A stretch of DNA of 64,000 nt from JAWKOK01 sp963765875 (GTDB lineage Bacteria; Chloroflexota; Anaerolineae; Caldilineales; Caldilineaceae): contig CAVXYK010000007.1 in assembly GCA_963765875.1 (NCBI GenBank), positions 310,001-374,000 of the forward strand. Direction: 5' to 3'. This document shows, piece by piece, positions 12,396 through 21,985 of this stretch. Position numbers and translations under genes: made by a program. Position 1 is the stretch's first letter; every line of letters starts with the position of its first letter. Below the pieces are notes generated by a model, which saw only the letters and a program-made list of their open reading frames with translations, did no database searches and was not told the DNA's origin.

Positions 12396-12492
12396 CATTT
12401 AGACACAGATGAAAAAGGGATAGGACACGGATGTATTTCATCTGCGCCTATCTGCGGTTCGATAATCATCCATTGAAGGTAAGAGGAGATCC

Positions 12493-13494
12493 ATGAGTAC
12501 AAATGTAGCGTTGGTCGGTTGTGGACACATCCACACACCTGGTTTTGTGAAACGCCTGCAGGCGCGTGACGACATCAACGTAACGGCCGTCTGGGACCAT
12601 GACGCGGAGCGAGCTGCGGCCAATGCCGAATTGCTTGGCGCGCCGGTCGTTGAAGATGTGGCTGTTATTTGGGCCGATGAAGACACACCTGCCGTCGTCA
12701 TCTGTTCGGAAACTAATCTGCACGAGGGACTGGTGCTGGCAGGCGCTGCGGCTGGCAAGCATATGTTTGTCGAAAAACCACTTGGCTTGGCTGCCGCCGA
12801 TGCCTACGCCATGGCCGATGCCATTGACGCGGCCGGCGTGCTCTTCCAGACCGGCTATTTCAATCGCGGGTTCGCCATCCACCGCTTCCTCAAGCAGCAG
12901 GTTGAGGCCGGAACATTCGGCAAGGTCACCCGCTATCGCCAGAGCAACTGCCATTCCGGTTCGCTGGGCCGCTGGTTCGATCGCGGCTACCTGTGGATGA
13001 CCGACATGCAACAGGCCGGGGTCGGCGCTTTCGGCGATCTGGGCACCCACGCTCTCGATATCATGATGTGGATAATGGGCGATGTCGATCGCGTCACCGC
13101 AACCGTGGACGTGGCCGTTGACAACTATGACGGCTGCGATGAGTTTGGCGAGGGGCTGCTGGTCTTTAAGAATGGCGTCGTCGGCAGTCTGGCTGCCGGT
13201 TGGGTCGATGTCGCTGATCCGGTCAAGATAGTGATCAGTGGCACCCAAGGCCATGCCATGGTCATCAACGGCGATCTCTTCTTCAAGAGCGAGCACGTCG
13301 AGGGTGCAGACGGCGAATCGCCCTGGACCGATCTGCCCGAAGACTGGCCCCACGCCTTTGAGCTCTACCTTGACGCCATCGGTGGAGATGAGGACGTCAT
13401 CCTGGTCTCTGCTCAAGAAGCCGCAGCCCGCAGCGCCGTCATGGGAGCGTTGTATGAGGCCGCATTGACCGAGACATGGGTGGATTTGGAATAG
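12493..13494 (+). CDS. Gfo/Idh/MocA family NAD(P)-dependent oxidoreductase
   Basis: A 333-residue protein with an N-terminal Rossmann fold (VALVGCGHIHTPGFVK, residues 5-20) and the family hallmark VEKPLG near residue 94, whose Lys contacts cofactor and substrate. The C-terminal domain has GVGAFGDLGTHALDIMMW, with the Asp and His that act in catalysis. The ATG is preceded by GAGGAG. The substrate is probably a sugar or cyclitol. It lies downstream of a sugar isomerase-like gene and converges with an amidohydrolase, consistent with a small catabolic set. Confidence 0.92.
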   Translation: MSTNVALVGCGHIHTPGFVKRLQARDDINVTAVWDHDAERAAANAELLGAPVVEDVAVIWADEDTPAVVICSETNLHEGLVLAGAAAGKHMFVEKPLGLAAADAYAMADAIDAAGVLFQTGYFNRGFAIHRFLKQQVEAGTFGKVTRYRQSNCHSGSLGRWFDRGYLWMTDMQQAGVGAFGDLGTHALDIMMWIMGDVDRVTATVDVAVDNYDGCDEFGEGLLVFKNGVVGSLAAGWVDVADPVKIVISGTQGHAMVINGDLFFKSEHVEGADGESPWTDLPEDWPHAFELYLDAIGGDEDVILVSAQEAAARSAVMGALYEAALTETWVDLE

Positions 13495-13500
13495 GTGAGA

Positions 13501-13589
13501 AGGGATTGGGGATTGAGGGCTGGTGATAGGGGAATCGGTGCTGATCCTTCAGCCGCTCAATCTCCCAATCCCCAATCCCCAATCCCCTT
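13501..13589. repeat. GGGGATT-type heptamer repeat forming an inverted repeat between convergent genes
   Basis: The left side reads GGGATTGGGGATTGAG (13502-13517), and the right side is a run of CAATCCC/CCAATCC heptamers (13556-13589). The G-rich strand could form a quadruplex, and the two halves can pair. It sits exactly between two convergent stops, so it may also terminate transcription from both sides. Confidence 0.7.
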
Positions 13590-14569
13590 CAGCCGTACCA
13601 CTCCTCTGCATTTCCCCGATAAAATTGTTCCAACACCTCTTTCGGCAGACCCAGACCCTGAACGTTGCGGCCTCTGACTTTGACCATCCCATCTGATTCG
13701 AAATATGCGAAGTGTGTGGCGTAGATGTCGCGCAGAGATCGGATCGCGTTTGCTTTGGCGGTGGCCGACATGGCCGATGGTGGCTGACGCATGACAACGT
13801 CTGTGCCGAAGAGGATGCGATCTGGGTAGTCGAGGAAGAATCGGCGCACTTTAGCAGAGTCCTGGACCACCAGGTCGCCGAGTCTGGCGGAGATGTCGAC
13901 GGCGAAGTTGGGGTAGCGCTCCAGGCGAGCCGCGACTTCGTCCACATCATATTCGAGGCTGCCCAGGTGTGCGCCGATGAAACGCAAGGTCGGATGCTTG
14001 GCGAGCACGTTGTCCCTGGCGGCGATGAGTTGCGTGTGTGATGGGAAGTCCGGCTTGTTGAACATGTGCCATTCCGGGTTCTGGCTGTAGTAGCCGTAGT
14101 GGGGACTGGCTTCGTCCAACGGCAACCAGCAGGCCAACGGCTCGGCGATGTGGGCCAGCAGAGGACGCCTCTTTGAGGCCAGATGATCGTAGATCGGATC
14201 GAGAATGGCGTCATCGGGCATGATGAACTCGCCGGTCTGATCCTTCACCTCCATGCCGAAGTTTTTCCAAATCTTGCAGGCAATGGCTCCGGCCTCGAAA
14301 TCTTTGTCGATGCTCTCGATTGCGCGTTGGGCATAGACTATGGCGTCAAAGTCCCGGTCCATGTCGGGCAGATCAAAGCTTGTGCACCAAGCGAAACGTG
14401 TTGGGATTCGCTTAGCCAGGTCAGCGTACCGTCGGGCTTGTTCGCGCCACTGGCCGTCGGTGTCCTGTGCCACGCAGATATTCAGAAATTTGAGATCCAG
14501 CTCTGCGATCAGGGCGAGCAGGTCTGGATCGTCGTCGCCGTAGTGGATGTGCGCATCTATGGTTTTCAT
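13589..14569 (-). CDS. amidohydrolase 2 family protein
   Basis: A 326-residue metal-dependent hydrolase-like TIM barrel. It has the N-terminal metal pair AHIHYGD (His7 and His9), LLAHIAEP with a third His near residue 140, FIGAHLGS with a fourth His near 200, and LFGTDVVMR with the catalytic Asp near 262. This is the amidohydrolase-2 (decarboxylase/lactonase-like) arrangement. AAGGAGG precedes the ATG. It converges on the oxidoreductase gene. The substrate is unknown; lactone hydrolysis downstream of a sugar dehydrogenase would fit but is inference. Confidence 0.9.
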   Translation of the reverse strand: MKTIDAHIHYGDDDPDLLALIAELDLKFLNICVAQDTDGQWREQARRYADLAKRIPTRFAWCTSFDLPDMDRDFDAIVYAQRAIESIDKDFEAGAIACKIWKNFGMEVKDQTGEFIMPDDAILDPIYDHLASKRRPLLAHIAEPLACWLPLDEASPHYGYYSQNPEWHMFNKPDFPSHTQLIAARDNVLAKHPTLRFIGAHLGSLEYDVDEVAARLERYPNFAVDISARLGDLVVQDSAKVRRFFLDYPDRILFGTDVVMRQPPSAMSATAKANAIRSLRDIYATHFAYFESDGMVKVRGRNVQGLGLPKEVLEQFYRGNAEEWYG

Positions 14570-14697
14570 GGTGGACCTCCTTGGAATGTACTGGGGGAAG
14601 TGCCGGCGTTCGAATTGTGAATATTGAATTGCGAACTGTGAATCGTGAATGGTCGGGTTGGCAGCGGTGGATTTTCACCTTGTCACCCCCTCGCCCC

Positions 14698-15507
14698 TCA
14701 CCTTTTCCCCACATACAACAGATGTCTCGACGCACCGATGGTCGTCGGGTTGTTGCGAACCTCATAGAGCAGGTCAAGCCAAAGCCGGCGCTGCTCTCCC
14801 TGCAGTTGATTGTAGCTTGCGTCGTCGGCGGATATCGCCGGCTCAACCGCGGCCAGCTCGATGGTCTGAAAGCCGTTTCGTTCGTGCAGCGGGGCGATCT
14901 CGGCAATTTCAGCGAAGTAACCGCGGAAGCCGCCCAATGGCCGCCAGTCCTCTGGATCACGACCGTGATCCATGATCGCGCGTACTTCATCGCGTTTCTC
15001 GATCCACTCAGGTACCTTGGCTATCAGATCGCCCAGGATCCCGAAACGACTGAGCATGGCCGTGAAGATCAGGCCGCCGGGGACCAGACGATCGTGGGCC
15101 TGTTTCAGCGCCAGGTCTCTATCAGACTCCAGAACCAGGTGATAGAGCGGTCCCATCAACAGCACGGCGTCGAACGTTCGCCCATCCAGCACGCCCAAAT
15201 CTCGGGCGTCTGCAACGTGGAATCCGACAGCTTCGTTGAAGCCTGCTGCGCGCACTTTCTCTTTACACGCCTCGACCATGGCGGGCGTCAGGTCGACGAC
15301 GGTCAGACGATGTCCTTGCCGGAGCAGTTCGACCGTGTAGCGCCCGGTGGCCGCGCCGATCTCAAGAATGCGGGTCTTGTCGGGCAAGTACTGCTTTAGG
15401 AGCGCCATCGTGATATCAAACTCAAGTTGATGGCGGATCAGCCGATCGTGCTCGTTGTCGGTAGATGCAGCGTAATGGCTTCGGATGTCGGTCACATCAT
15501 CGTTCAT
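14698..15507 (-). CDS. class I SAM-dependent methyltransferase
   Basis: A 269-residue protein with motif I ILEIGAATGRYTVELL (about residues 47-62), the acidic post-I residue in LTVVDLTPAMVE, motif II FDAVLLMGPLYHLV and RLVPGGLIFTAML. It resembles small-molecule methyltransferases of the Methyltransf_11/25 type. The C-terminal half (LYEVRNNPTTIGASRHLLYVGKR) is typical of a Firmicutes/Chloroflexota subfamily of unknown substrate. GGAG lies before the ATG. Confidence 0.9.
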   Translation of the reverse strand: MNDDVTDIRSHYAASTDNEHDRLIRHQLEFDITMALLKQYLPDKTRILEIGAATGRYTVELLRQGHRLTVVDLTPAMVEACKEKVRAAGFNEAVGFHVADARDLGVLDGRTFDAVLLMGPLYHLVLESDRDLALKQAHDRLVPGGLIFTAMLSRFGILGDLIAKVPEWIEKRDEVRAIMDHGRDPEDWRPLGGFRGYFAEIAEIAPLHERNGFQTIELAAVEPAISADDASYNQLQGEQRRLWLDLLYEVRNNPTTIGASRHLLYVGKR

Positions 15508-15685
15508 GGGTTTCTCCAGGCGATGTGGAATTATGGGTTGTTCTGCCCCAGTATATGCGCTATATTACACGAAACAATCAACTGGCGATAGCGGCGAATC
15601 TCAATAATCAAATATGGCTCAATCGGCGGTGTCAACGACACGAGATCCGATTGAGCTAAAAATATCATCGAAAAGGAAAACCAAG

Positions 15686-16487
15686 ATGTCTGGACGGCTT
15701 GAAGGGAAAATCGTATTGGTGACCGGCTCAACCACCGGCATTGGCGAGGCAACGGCCCGGCTTTGTGTCGCCGAGGGCGCACAGGTCATGCTACATGGGC
15801 GTGATCAAGAGCGGGCGACTATTCTTTGTGCCGAACTGGGCGGGAACGCCGATTACGTATTGGCCGATCTATCACATCCGGAAGCCGCTCGACAGATTGT
15901 GGAGGCGACGATCAAGCGCTTTGGAACGCTCGACATTGTGGTTAACAACGCTGCTGTCACCACACGTAGCACGCTTGAAGAAACGGATGCCGACCTATTT
16001 GATCTGGATCATGGCCATCAACTTACGCGCGCCTATGCTAATCATTCGTCAGGCGGTCAAGGAATTCGGCGAAACAGAGAGTTTTGGCCGAAGCCGGGGC
16101 GTAGTGCTCAATGTCGGCTCCATAAATGCGCTGGCCGGCGAGCCGAATCTGGTGGCCTATTCTGCGTCAAAGGGTGGGCTGGTGACGCTGTCGCGTAACT
16201 TGGCTAACAGTCTGGCTGTGGAGAAAATCCGCGTCAACCATCTCAATGTCGGCTGGGTGACCTCGGCCAACGAGATCGCGCTCAAGCAGACGGAGGGCAT
16301 GGCCCCCGGCTGGGAGAACCGTGTGCCGATTGAGTATGCGCCCAGCGGCAAGCTGCAGACACCGCAAGAGATCGCCCGCCACATCCTCTTCTGGATCTCC
16401 GATGAGTCCGCGCCGGCCAGCGGCTGTGTCTACGAGGTGGAGCAGTATTCGATGATCGGAAGGAATGTCAGTAAGGCGTTTGAGTAG
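15686..16487 (+). CDS. short-chain dehydrogenase/reductase; one frameshift
   Basis: SDR motifs in order: cofactor loop VTGSTTGIGEA, DIVVNNAAVT, the catalytic Ser in LNVGSINALAG, YSASKGG (Tyr-x3-Lys) and the C-terminal NVGWVTS. Frames are joined near 16006: removing one G from GG gives ADLFDLIMAINLRAP, which is the expected family sequence. The restored length is about 266 residues. The ATG at 15686 follows an AAAAGGA site. The last residues, CVYEVEQYSMIGRN, are unusual for a fatty-acid-type SDR, and the substrate is unknown. Confidence 0.87.
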
Positions 16488-16500
16488 GACGCCACCGCAA

Positions 16501-16538
16501 TGAAAAGGGACGCTATGCATGCATAGCGTCCCTTTTCA
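16501..16538. terminator. perfect 38-bp palindromic terminator after the SDR gene
   Basis: The sequence is symmetrical around ATGCAT: TGAAAAGGGACGCTATGC and its exact complement, ending in CCCTTTTCATT. It begins 13 bases after the SDR stop and should end that transcript. Confidence 0.8.
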
Positions 16539-16688
16539 TTGTGGTTTCGCATACGATTTGCGCCATGGTGCTGGAGAGTGTATCGTGCGTTTGCCCGTAG
16601 GTGAGCCAGTTGGCCACATTCGCCTGGGCACATCGCAGGCATATCGTGGGCATCGCCGTTTTTCGTGTTTAGCATTTAGGAGAAGCAT

Positions 16689-17796
16689 GTGTTGGAATTG
16701 ATCAAGCCGTGGGTGATTCTTACGGCGAGTGCCGGTTTTGTCGATCTGGCTTCCGGCGAACTGCAGGCCGTTGCTGACGATCCTATCGAACCGGTGTCGT
16801 TGAGTGATGAGATCTTTCTGAGCCGAGAGGTCGACTTTTTCATGTTGGCATCAGCCTGGCAGACCGCGCCGCCCATCTTTGTGCGCCACATCTGCCCCGC
16901 GATGATTTCGCTGCCATTGGTTGCCGGCGAACGGGGGCTGACAGCGCTTCAACGGGCCGTTGATCTGCAAGTGGCCCACCTTGTTGATCCGGACTTCAGC
17001 TTTTCCGTGCAGACGCGAATTGTCGGCGACCCTGGCTTCAAACCGTTTGACGTCAATAGCGCGCTCTCCCGCATCATCGTGCAGCAGACCGGCGCTGAGC
17101 TGGATGTACGAACGCCACAGCAGGTGGTTTCGGTCTTGGTGGCGCCCAGAGTCGAGCTTTTTGGACCTGGCTGCTGACACGCCATCAGATGCCGACGCGC
17201 CATACATTGCCTTTGCCGGCGTTTCGTTGGCTTCACAGAACCTGTCGGATTGGGCAGGCGGCATGCGCCGTTTTCGGCGCGATCCGGACCGTATCAGTCG
17301 TTCCGAATTCAAGCTGTTGGAGGCCTTCGAGGTCTTTGACGTGGACCTGCCGCCGCGTGGCGTGGCGCTCGATCTCGGTTCATCGCCCGGAGGCTGGGCG
17401 CACGTGCTGCGCCAGCATGAGCAGTATGTCACCGCCGTCGATCCCGGCGAACTTGATTCTCGTGTCGCATCCGACTCCGGTGTACGCCACAAGCGGATGA
17501 CGGCTGAGAAATATCTGGCCAGAGAACCGGACACGTTCGACATCATCGTCAACGATATGCGTATGGATGCGCGTGACTCGGCCCGTCTGATGGTTGACTA
17601 TGCCGGTCAACTCTATCGCCATGGCCTCGCCATCATGACGCTCAAACTTCCCGAACATGATCGCCAGGCTGTGATCGATAAGGCTTTTGGCATCCTGCGC
17701 CGGCGCTACGAAATCGCCGGCGCACGCCAGCTCTTTCACAATCGCAGTGAGATCACCGTCCTCCTCAAGCCACTGGCGCCAGATAGCCGGGGGTGA
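16689..17796 (+). CDS. RlmM/FtsJ-type rRNA 2'-O-methyltransferase with N-terminal THUMP-like domain; one frameshift
   Basis: The C-terminal half has the FtsJ fold: RSEFKLLEAFEVF with the catalytic-type Lys, VALDLGSSPGGWAHVLRQ (SAM motif I), VTAVDPGEL, IIVNDMRMDA and IMTLKLPEHD. The N-terminal half carries a THUMP-like section (SFSVQTRIVGDPGFKPFDVNSALS), as in RlmM, which methylates 23S rRNA. Removing one C from CCC at 17145-17147 joins the frames as VLVAPESSFLDLAAD, giving about 368 residues. The start is GTG with AGGAGA just upstream. The substrate assignment is inferred from domain order. Confidence 0.8.
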
Positions 17797-17942
17797 CGAA
17801 ATGACAACAGGGGGTCGGAGCGCCAAGGCTGTTGCAAGAGTTCAAATTTCCAGCACGTTCGAGAGATTCCATCAATATGAATGGCCTCACTTGTCTTCTC
17901 GGACCGAGCTGGAGCATTGGCCGGATTCAGGGGGTCGGCGGC

Positions 17943-18923
17943 ATGAAGATTGCCCTGATGGCCGACGTGCATGGCAATCTGCCGGCGCTGGAGGCTGTGA
18001 TCAATGAGCTTGAACGGCTTCAGCCTGACTATGTAATTTTGAATGGCGACATGATCAATGCTGTGCCCTTCAGCACACAGGTCCTCGATCGTGTCATGGC
18101 GCTTGATTGGCTGGTGACGCGTGGAAACCACGAGTTCTACTATCTCGACTGGGGAACCGAACGTGCCCTGTCCGGCACCGAGGATCCGGAGCGATGGGGG
18201 CAATTGCATTGGCTGGTTGAGCAGATCTCTCCCGAGCAGGGCGGCTATCTGGCGACGTTGCCCGATGAGCGAACCCTCTATCTGCCCGGTACCCAGCCGT
18301 TGCGCGTTGCCCATGGTGTCCCTGGGGCCAATCGGGTCGGCTTCTACAATGACCAGCCCGAGGAAAAGATCGCCGCCGAGATCGGGCATGTTGATGAGCA
18401 TACGCTGATTTCAGCACATACGCATGTGCAGATCGATCGGCAGATCGAAGTTGTGGCTGACTATTCCAGCGTGCTTCATTCGGACCCGCATGTCGATATG
18501 CACAGTCCCCGCCGTTCCGCCATGCGGCGCTGGCATCTGGTTAATCCCGGCAGCGTCGGGCTTCCACTCAACCGCGATGTTCGAACCCAGTTTGCCATGC
18601 TAGAGGCCGTCCCGGACGATGTTGTGTGGGGCGGCTGGCGTGTGTCGCACCATCGCATTCAGTATGATCGCCGTCCAGCCTTGGCTGCCTATGAAGAGAG
18701 CGGCATGCTGGAGATCGGCGGCGTGATTTCACAGCTCTTCTACTGGGAGTTGGTGACCGCCGATGCCGAGCTGATCTACTTCTATCAGTGGGCGCGCAAG
18801 GCGGGCCATGACCCGGATGGCGATGTACGCAGCACGTTCCAGGCATACATAGACAGCACCGGTCGTGATCAATTTGTGCGAGATCGCGATCCACTGTTGG
18901 CCCGCGGCGCTGCTCGTGTGTGA
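17943..18923 (+). CDS. calcineurin-like metallophosphoesterase
   Basis: All dinuclear metal motifs are present: MADVHGN (residues 7-13), LNGDMIN, TRGNHEF and SAHTHVQ, followed by NPGSVGLPLNRD, which is typical of the YfcE/ApaH-like bacterial group. The ATG at 17943 was chosen because MKIALMADVHG begins the fold directly; an upstream in-frame ATG at 17832 would add 37 residues without similarity. About 326 residues, with a longer C-terminal region than YfcE. The substrate may be a phosphodiester or nucleotide and is unknown. Confidence 0.87.
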   Translation: MKIALMADVHGNLPALEAVINELERLQPDYVILNGDMINAVPFSTQVLDRVMALDWLVTRGNHEFYYLDWGTERALSGTEDPERWGQLHWLVEQISPEQGGYLATLPDERTLYLPGTQPLRVAHGVPGANRVGFYNDQPEEKIAAEIGHVDEHTLISAHTHVQIDRQIEVVADYSSVLHSDPHVDMHSPRRSAMRRWHLVNPGSVGLPLNRDVRTQFAMLEAVPDDVVWGGWRVSHHRIQYDRRPALAAYEESGMLEIGGVISQLFYWELVTADAELIYFYQWARKAGHDPDGDVRSTFQAYIDSTGRDQFVRDRDPLLARGAARV

Positions 18924-19030
18924 TAGTCGAGCAGTCTGGCTTTTGCCGGAAAAGATACTATTTGGTTTCTTGTGACGATGAACTCGCTTGACGGGCTCCG
19001 TGTCACAATGATAGACGAGAGGCGGATTCT

Positions 19031-19853
19031 GTGATCCGAAAACTTGGCGAGCAAGATCGTGCTGCCGCTGTCTCCTTGCTAGAGACCGAACCCTCGCTCA
19101 ACCTTTACTTGCTTGGCAATATGGAGAGCATGGGCTTTGACCGCACGCTCTGCGAGTTTTGGGGTGATTTCGATGCTGAAGGTCTGCTGCTCGCGGTGCT
19201 CAATCGTTACATGAACGGTTGGACAGTATTCGGGCTGCCATCTGCTGATTGGGGGGCACTGGGCGGGATTGTTGACGAGCATCCAATTGTCGCAGAGAGA
19301 TTGCAGGACAATCCCGGTGGCATTGATTCATTTCTTCCCTTTCTTCGGCGGTACAAGGCGGCGAACATCGCATGCCGAAGAAGTGATGCAGTTGCTCCCC
19401 GACAGCCTTCAGGTCGTGCCCGCTGCACAGGGCATTTGCGTGCGCCGGGCGACATTGGATGACTTGGACGCTTTGGTCGCCCTCTACGCTGATGCCGGCC
19501 ATATGAGCCGGTCCTCTGTGGCTGTGGCGCGCCCATTGAAGGATACCAGGGTCTGGATTGCAACTGAAAGGGGCGCAAATGCGCTTGAGGATGACGAATC
19601 AATTGTTTCGGTTGCACTGACCAATGCCGAAACGAAATCCTTGGCGATGATCGGTGGTGTTTTCACGCCGCCGACGCAGCGTGGACGCGGTCTCAGCCAG
19701 GCCGTTTGCAGTGCGCTCTGCCAGGATCTGATTGCTGACGGCAAACGCCCTGTACTCTATTGGGATACGCCTGCTGCCGGTGCAGTCTATCGCAAGTTGG
19801 GCTTCACGACAGTTGGCCAGTGGCGTTCCGTCTGGCTTGAACCGCACACATAG
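19031..19853 (+). CDS. GNAT family N-acetyltransferase; one frameshift
   Basis: The C-terminal GNAT core shows MIGGVFTPPTQRGRGLSQAVCSAL, containing the acetyl-CoA pyrophosphate loop (Q/R-x-x-G-x-G/A), then YWDTPAAGAVYRKLGF. The N-terminal half (SLNLYLLGNMESMG, LPSADWGAL) resembles the second, degenerate GNAT-like lobe found in FR47-type acetyltransferases. The two frames join near 19364: removing one A from AA gives YKAATSHAEEVMQLLPD, about 273 residues. GTG start. The substrate is unknown. It faces the sigma-factor gene across a bidirectional terminator. Confidence 0.82.
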
Positions 19854-19922
19854 CGCAGGGCATTGTCGCTGGATGCCCAGTCCGTCTACTTATCAGATTC
19901 GTTTGTTCATCAGATCAAAAAA

Positions 19923-19972
19923 AGAGAGTGCCTCTGAACCGATCAACGTTGATCGGTTCAGGGGCACTCTCT
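19923..19972. terminator. 50-bp palindromic bidirectional terminator
   Basis: A near-perfect palindrome centred on AACGTT, with arm AGAGAGTGCCTCTGAACCGA, is flanked by AAAA on one side and TTTT on the other. It lies between the convergent acetyltransferase and sigma-factor genes and can serve both. Confidence 0.88.
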
Positions 19973-20031
19973 TTTGATTGCCGACAGGCAGGGCGAGCTC
20001 TGGTGCTGCTTCGAATCGCTCCTACTCTGGA

Positions 20032-20721
20032 TCAGGCGCTCAATCGGTTGGCCGGGACGATGCCGACAGCGGTCAGCGAATCTCGCAGTGCTGAGCGTGC
20101 TCGGCTCAAACGAGACTTGACAGTGCCGAGCGGCAGGCCAAGCGCGTCAGCTGTCTCTGCGTAATCGTATCCGTGAACATCTACCAGGAGAACAACATTG
20201 CGATGCCAGTGCGGAAGGGAGTCGATGGCTTCAAGAATCGCATCCATGTTTTCGCGGTGCATCGTCAGTTTTGCCGGGTCTTCGGTAATGTCTTTGGCTT
20301 CTCCGGGCAATTCCATGCCAATATCGTCAACCAACTCGTCAAGGCTGACGGCTGCTCTACGGCGTTGCCGACGCAGGTGGTCGTAGCATGTGTTGGTGAC
20401 AATTCGAAGTAGCCATGAGCGAAAATTGCCGTCTTTGAACCGGGGCATTGCCCGATGTGCTTTGATAAGGGCGTCTTGGACTGCATCGGCGGCTGCCTCT
20501 TCAGTACGCAAGATATGTTGGGCTACTCGTTGAGCCGTCGCTTGATATTGATCGACCAGCGCGGCAAAGGCGGTGTCGTCGCCAAGGCGCGCAGCATGGA
20601 TTGTCGTCTGCAGATCGAAGGTCGCAAGCGCGCTGCCGTTGCTACCCATGGTCGCGACCAGCCGACCTGAACCGAACTCCAATACTGAATTCTGATCGTG
20701 TGTTGCAACTTGTTGAGTCAT
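20032..20721 (-). CDS. ECF-type sigma-70 family RNA polymerase sigma factor
   Basis: About 229 residues from the ATG at 20721, chosen because AAGGAG/AAGGAA sites precede it. Region 2 is visible in DTAFAALVDQYQATAQRVAQHIL...AADAVQDALIKAHRAMPRFKDGNFRSWLLRIVTNTCYDHLRRQRRR. Region 4 is IDSLPHWHRNVVLLVDVHGYDYAETADALGLPLGTVKSRLSRARSALRD, a helix-turn-helix that would bind the -35 box. There is no adjacent anti-sigma gene. A roughly 30-residue polar N-terminal extension precedes region 2. It is close to the FHA/kinase block, so it may belong to the same signalling group. Confidence 0.92.
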   Translation of the reverse strand: MTQQVATHDQNSVLEFGSGRLVATMGSNGSALATFDLQTTIHAARLGDDTAFAALVDQYQATAQRVAQHILRTEEAAADAVQDALIKAHRAMPRFKDGNFRSWLLRIVTNTCYDHLRRQRRRAAVSLDELVDDIGMELPGEAKDITEDPAKLTMHRENMDAILEAIDSLPHWHRNVVLLVDVHGYDYAETADALGLPLGTVKSRLSRARSALRDSLTAVGIVPANRLSA

Positions 20722-20834
20722 CTTCGCTTCCTTTCTCCTTGTCCGTCCAGTTCGGGCGGAGTGAGTGCAGCAGTCAAAGCAGTCTCCAAAGCGAAACGCT
20801 TGCTTGGATTGTGCGGTGCGGGTCATCATCGTCC

Positions 20835-20871
20835 GGATCATCATCTTTTCGAGCATCCGGGATGATGATCC
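20835..20871. promoter_or_regulatory. inverted repeat upstream of the sigma-factor gene
   Basis: GGATCATCATC (20835-20845) and GATGATGATCC (20861-20871) form a perfect 11-bp stem with a 15-base loop in the region upstream of the sigma factor start. It could be a leader hairpin or a protein-binding site. The remainder of the 495-base gap (20722-21216) shows nothing I can assign. Confidence 0.35.
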
Positions 20872-21216
20872 TATCCCCTACCCGTTGACTGCTGCGTGTC
20901 GAACCGCAATCATGCGGGGCGACGGAGCTATTGTAACGTGGGAAGCTTAAAAGAAAATGATTTTTTGGGGACGCAAGCCGGACCGTTCTCCTACGCAAAA
21001 CCGCTGTATTGCCCATGGAGAAGCACTATTGGGAACGATTTGTGGCTGCGCGTAGTTATAGAAGTTTAGGGAGTGAAGAGGGGAAGGCGTCGATTTCAAG
21101 CATGGAAAACGTATGAATTCAACGTCAAGCGTGCGTTGGGGGGAGAGACGATTCCGGCGTCGAGAAGCGGACGGAAAATGAGTGAATACTAATAGAATCG
21201 GCTGGATTCGGTCGGC

Positions 21217-21855
21217 TTACAGCTTCAATTGATACCCATAGCCACGCACAGTGGCAATGAAACTCACTTCCTCGTTGTCCGGCTCGATGCGACTGCGCAC
21301 CCGGCTGATCATACGGTCGATGTTGGCATCGTAGACTTCGCCCTTCGCCTCGGGCCACACAGCCTGAGCGATCTCATCCTTGCTGACCACACGGCCACGG
21401 TTCTGAAACAGAAACCAGAGCAAGTCAAATTGTTTGACGCTAAGCGGCGGGTCGATCAATTCACCGTTTGCGAAGACCTGGCGCGTGATTGGATCGACGC
21501 GTAGACCGGGTTCTTGGACGGCCACGATCGATGGAGCAGTCAAGGTCGCAGATGGATCCTGGAAGCGAAAATGGGTGGAGGCCAGTTGCAATTCGGTTCC
21601 GTCATCGAGCCAAGCGGTCGCACCTTCGGATAGACGTCGGCCGTTGACGCTTACGCCATTCTTGCTGCCCAGATCGTGTACCTGGTACGCGTTGTCGATC
21701 CGACGGATCTCGGCATGCCGGCGCGACGCAAACTGATCTTCCAGCGTGATGTCGGCATCCATGGATCGCCCGACGATCATCAGCTCCTGATTTAGTTCAT
21801 ACTCGACACCAGCACGGGGGCCGTTCAGGCAAACGATTTTCGCGTAGCGGGTCAC
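21217..21855 (-). CDS. FHA domain - winged-helix (OmpR/PhoB-type) transcriptional regulator
   Basis: A 212-residue fusion. The FHA domain has all phosphothreonine-binding landmarks: VGRS (Gly29-Arg30-Ser31), ASRRHAEI (Ser44-His47) and SKNGVSVNGR (Asn66 and Asn71). Residues about 110-212 form a Trans_reg_C winged helix: LSVKQFDLLWFLFQNRGRVVSKDEIAQAVWP...YDANIDRMISRVRSRIEPD...FIATVRGYGYQL. No receiver domain is present. It is divergent from the Ser/Thr kinase gene 130 bp away, so the FHA domain probably reads Thr phosphorylation by these kinases and links it to DNA binding. Confidence 0.93.
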   Translation of the reverse strand: MTRYAKIVCLNGPRAGVEYELNQELMIVGRSMDADITLEDQFASRRHAEIRRIDNAYQVHDLGSKNGVSVNGRRLSEGATAWLDDGTELQLASTHFRFQDPSATLTAPSIVAVQEPGLRVDPITRQVFANGELIDPPLSVKQFDLLWFLFQNRGRVVSKDEIAQAVWPEAKGEVYDANIDRMISRVRSRIEPDNEEVSFIATVRGYGYQLKL

Positions 21856-21918
21856 TGGTCTGAATCCTTCTTTTTCGCGGAATCTGTGGGACTAGGTTAC
21901 ACTGGGCTTACTCTGCAA

Positions 21919-21936
21919 CTATACCAAGAAGTATAG
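21919..21936. promoter_or_regulatory. candidate operator between the divergent regulator and kinase genes
   Basis: CTATACCAAGAAGTATAG is a perfect 6-6-6 inverted repeat in the 130-bp divergent intergenic region, 50 bp before the kinase ATG. It is a natural site for the FHA-winged-helix protein to regulate itself and the kinase operon. The inference is positional only. Confidence 0.35.
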
Positions 21937-21985
21937 GTTCCGGCAAAGAAACTATCTCTAAATTCGTTACCTGATTGACTGATTT

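Noticed and set aside
12466..13416. Long open frame antisense to the Gfo/Idh/MocA gene
   Set aside because: It mirrors codon bias of the real gene, has no domain pattern and overlaps a well-supported oxidoreductase.
21030..21056. GGAAC...CGTAG pair resembling an ECF promoter
   Set aside because: The spacer is too short for a usual ECF promoter and it faces the 3' end of the minus-strand regulator, so there is no gene for it to drive.
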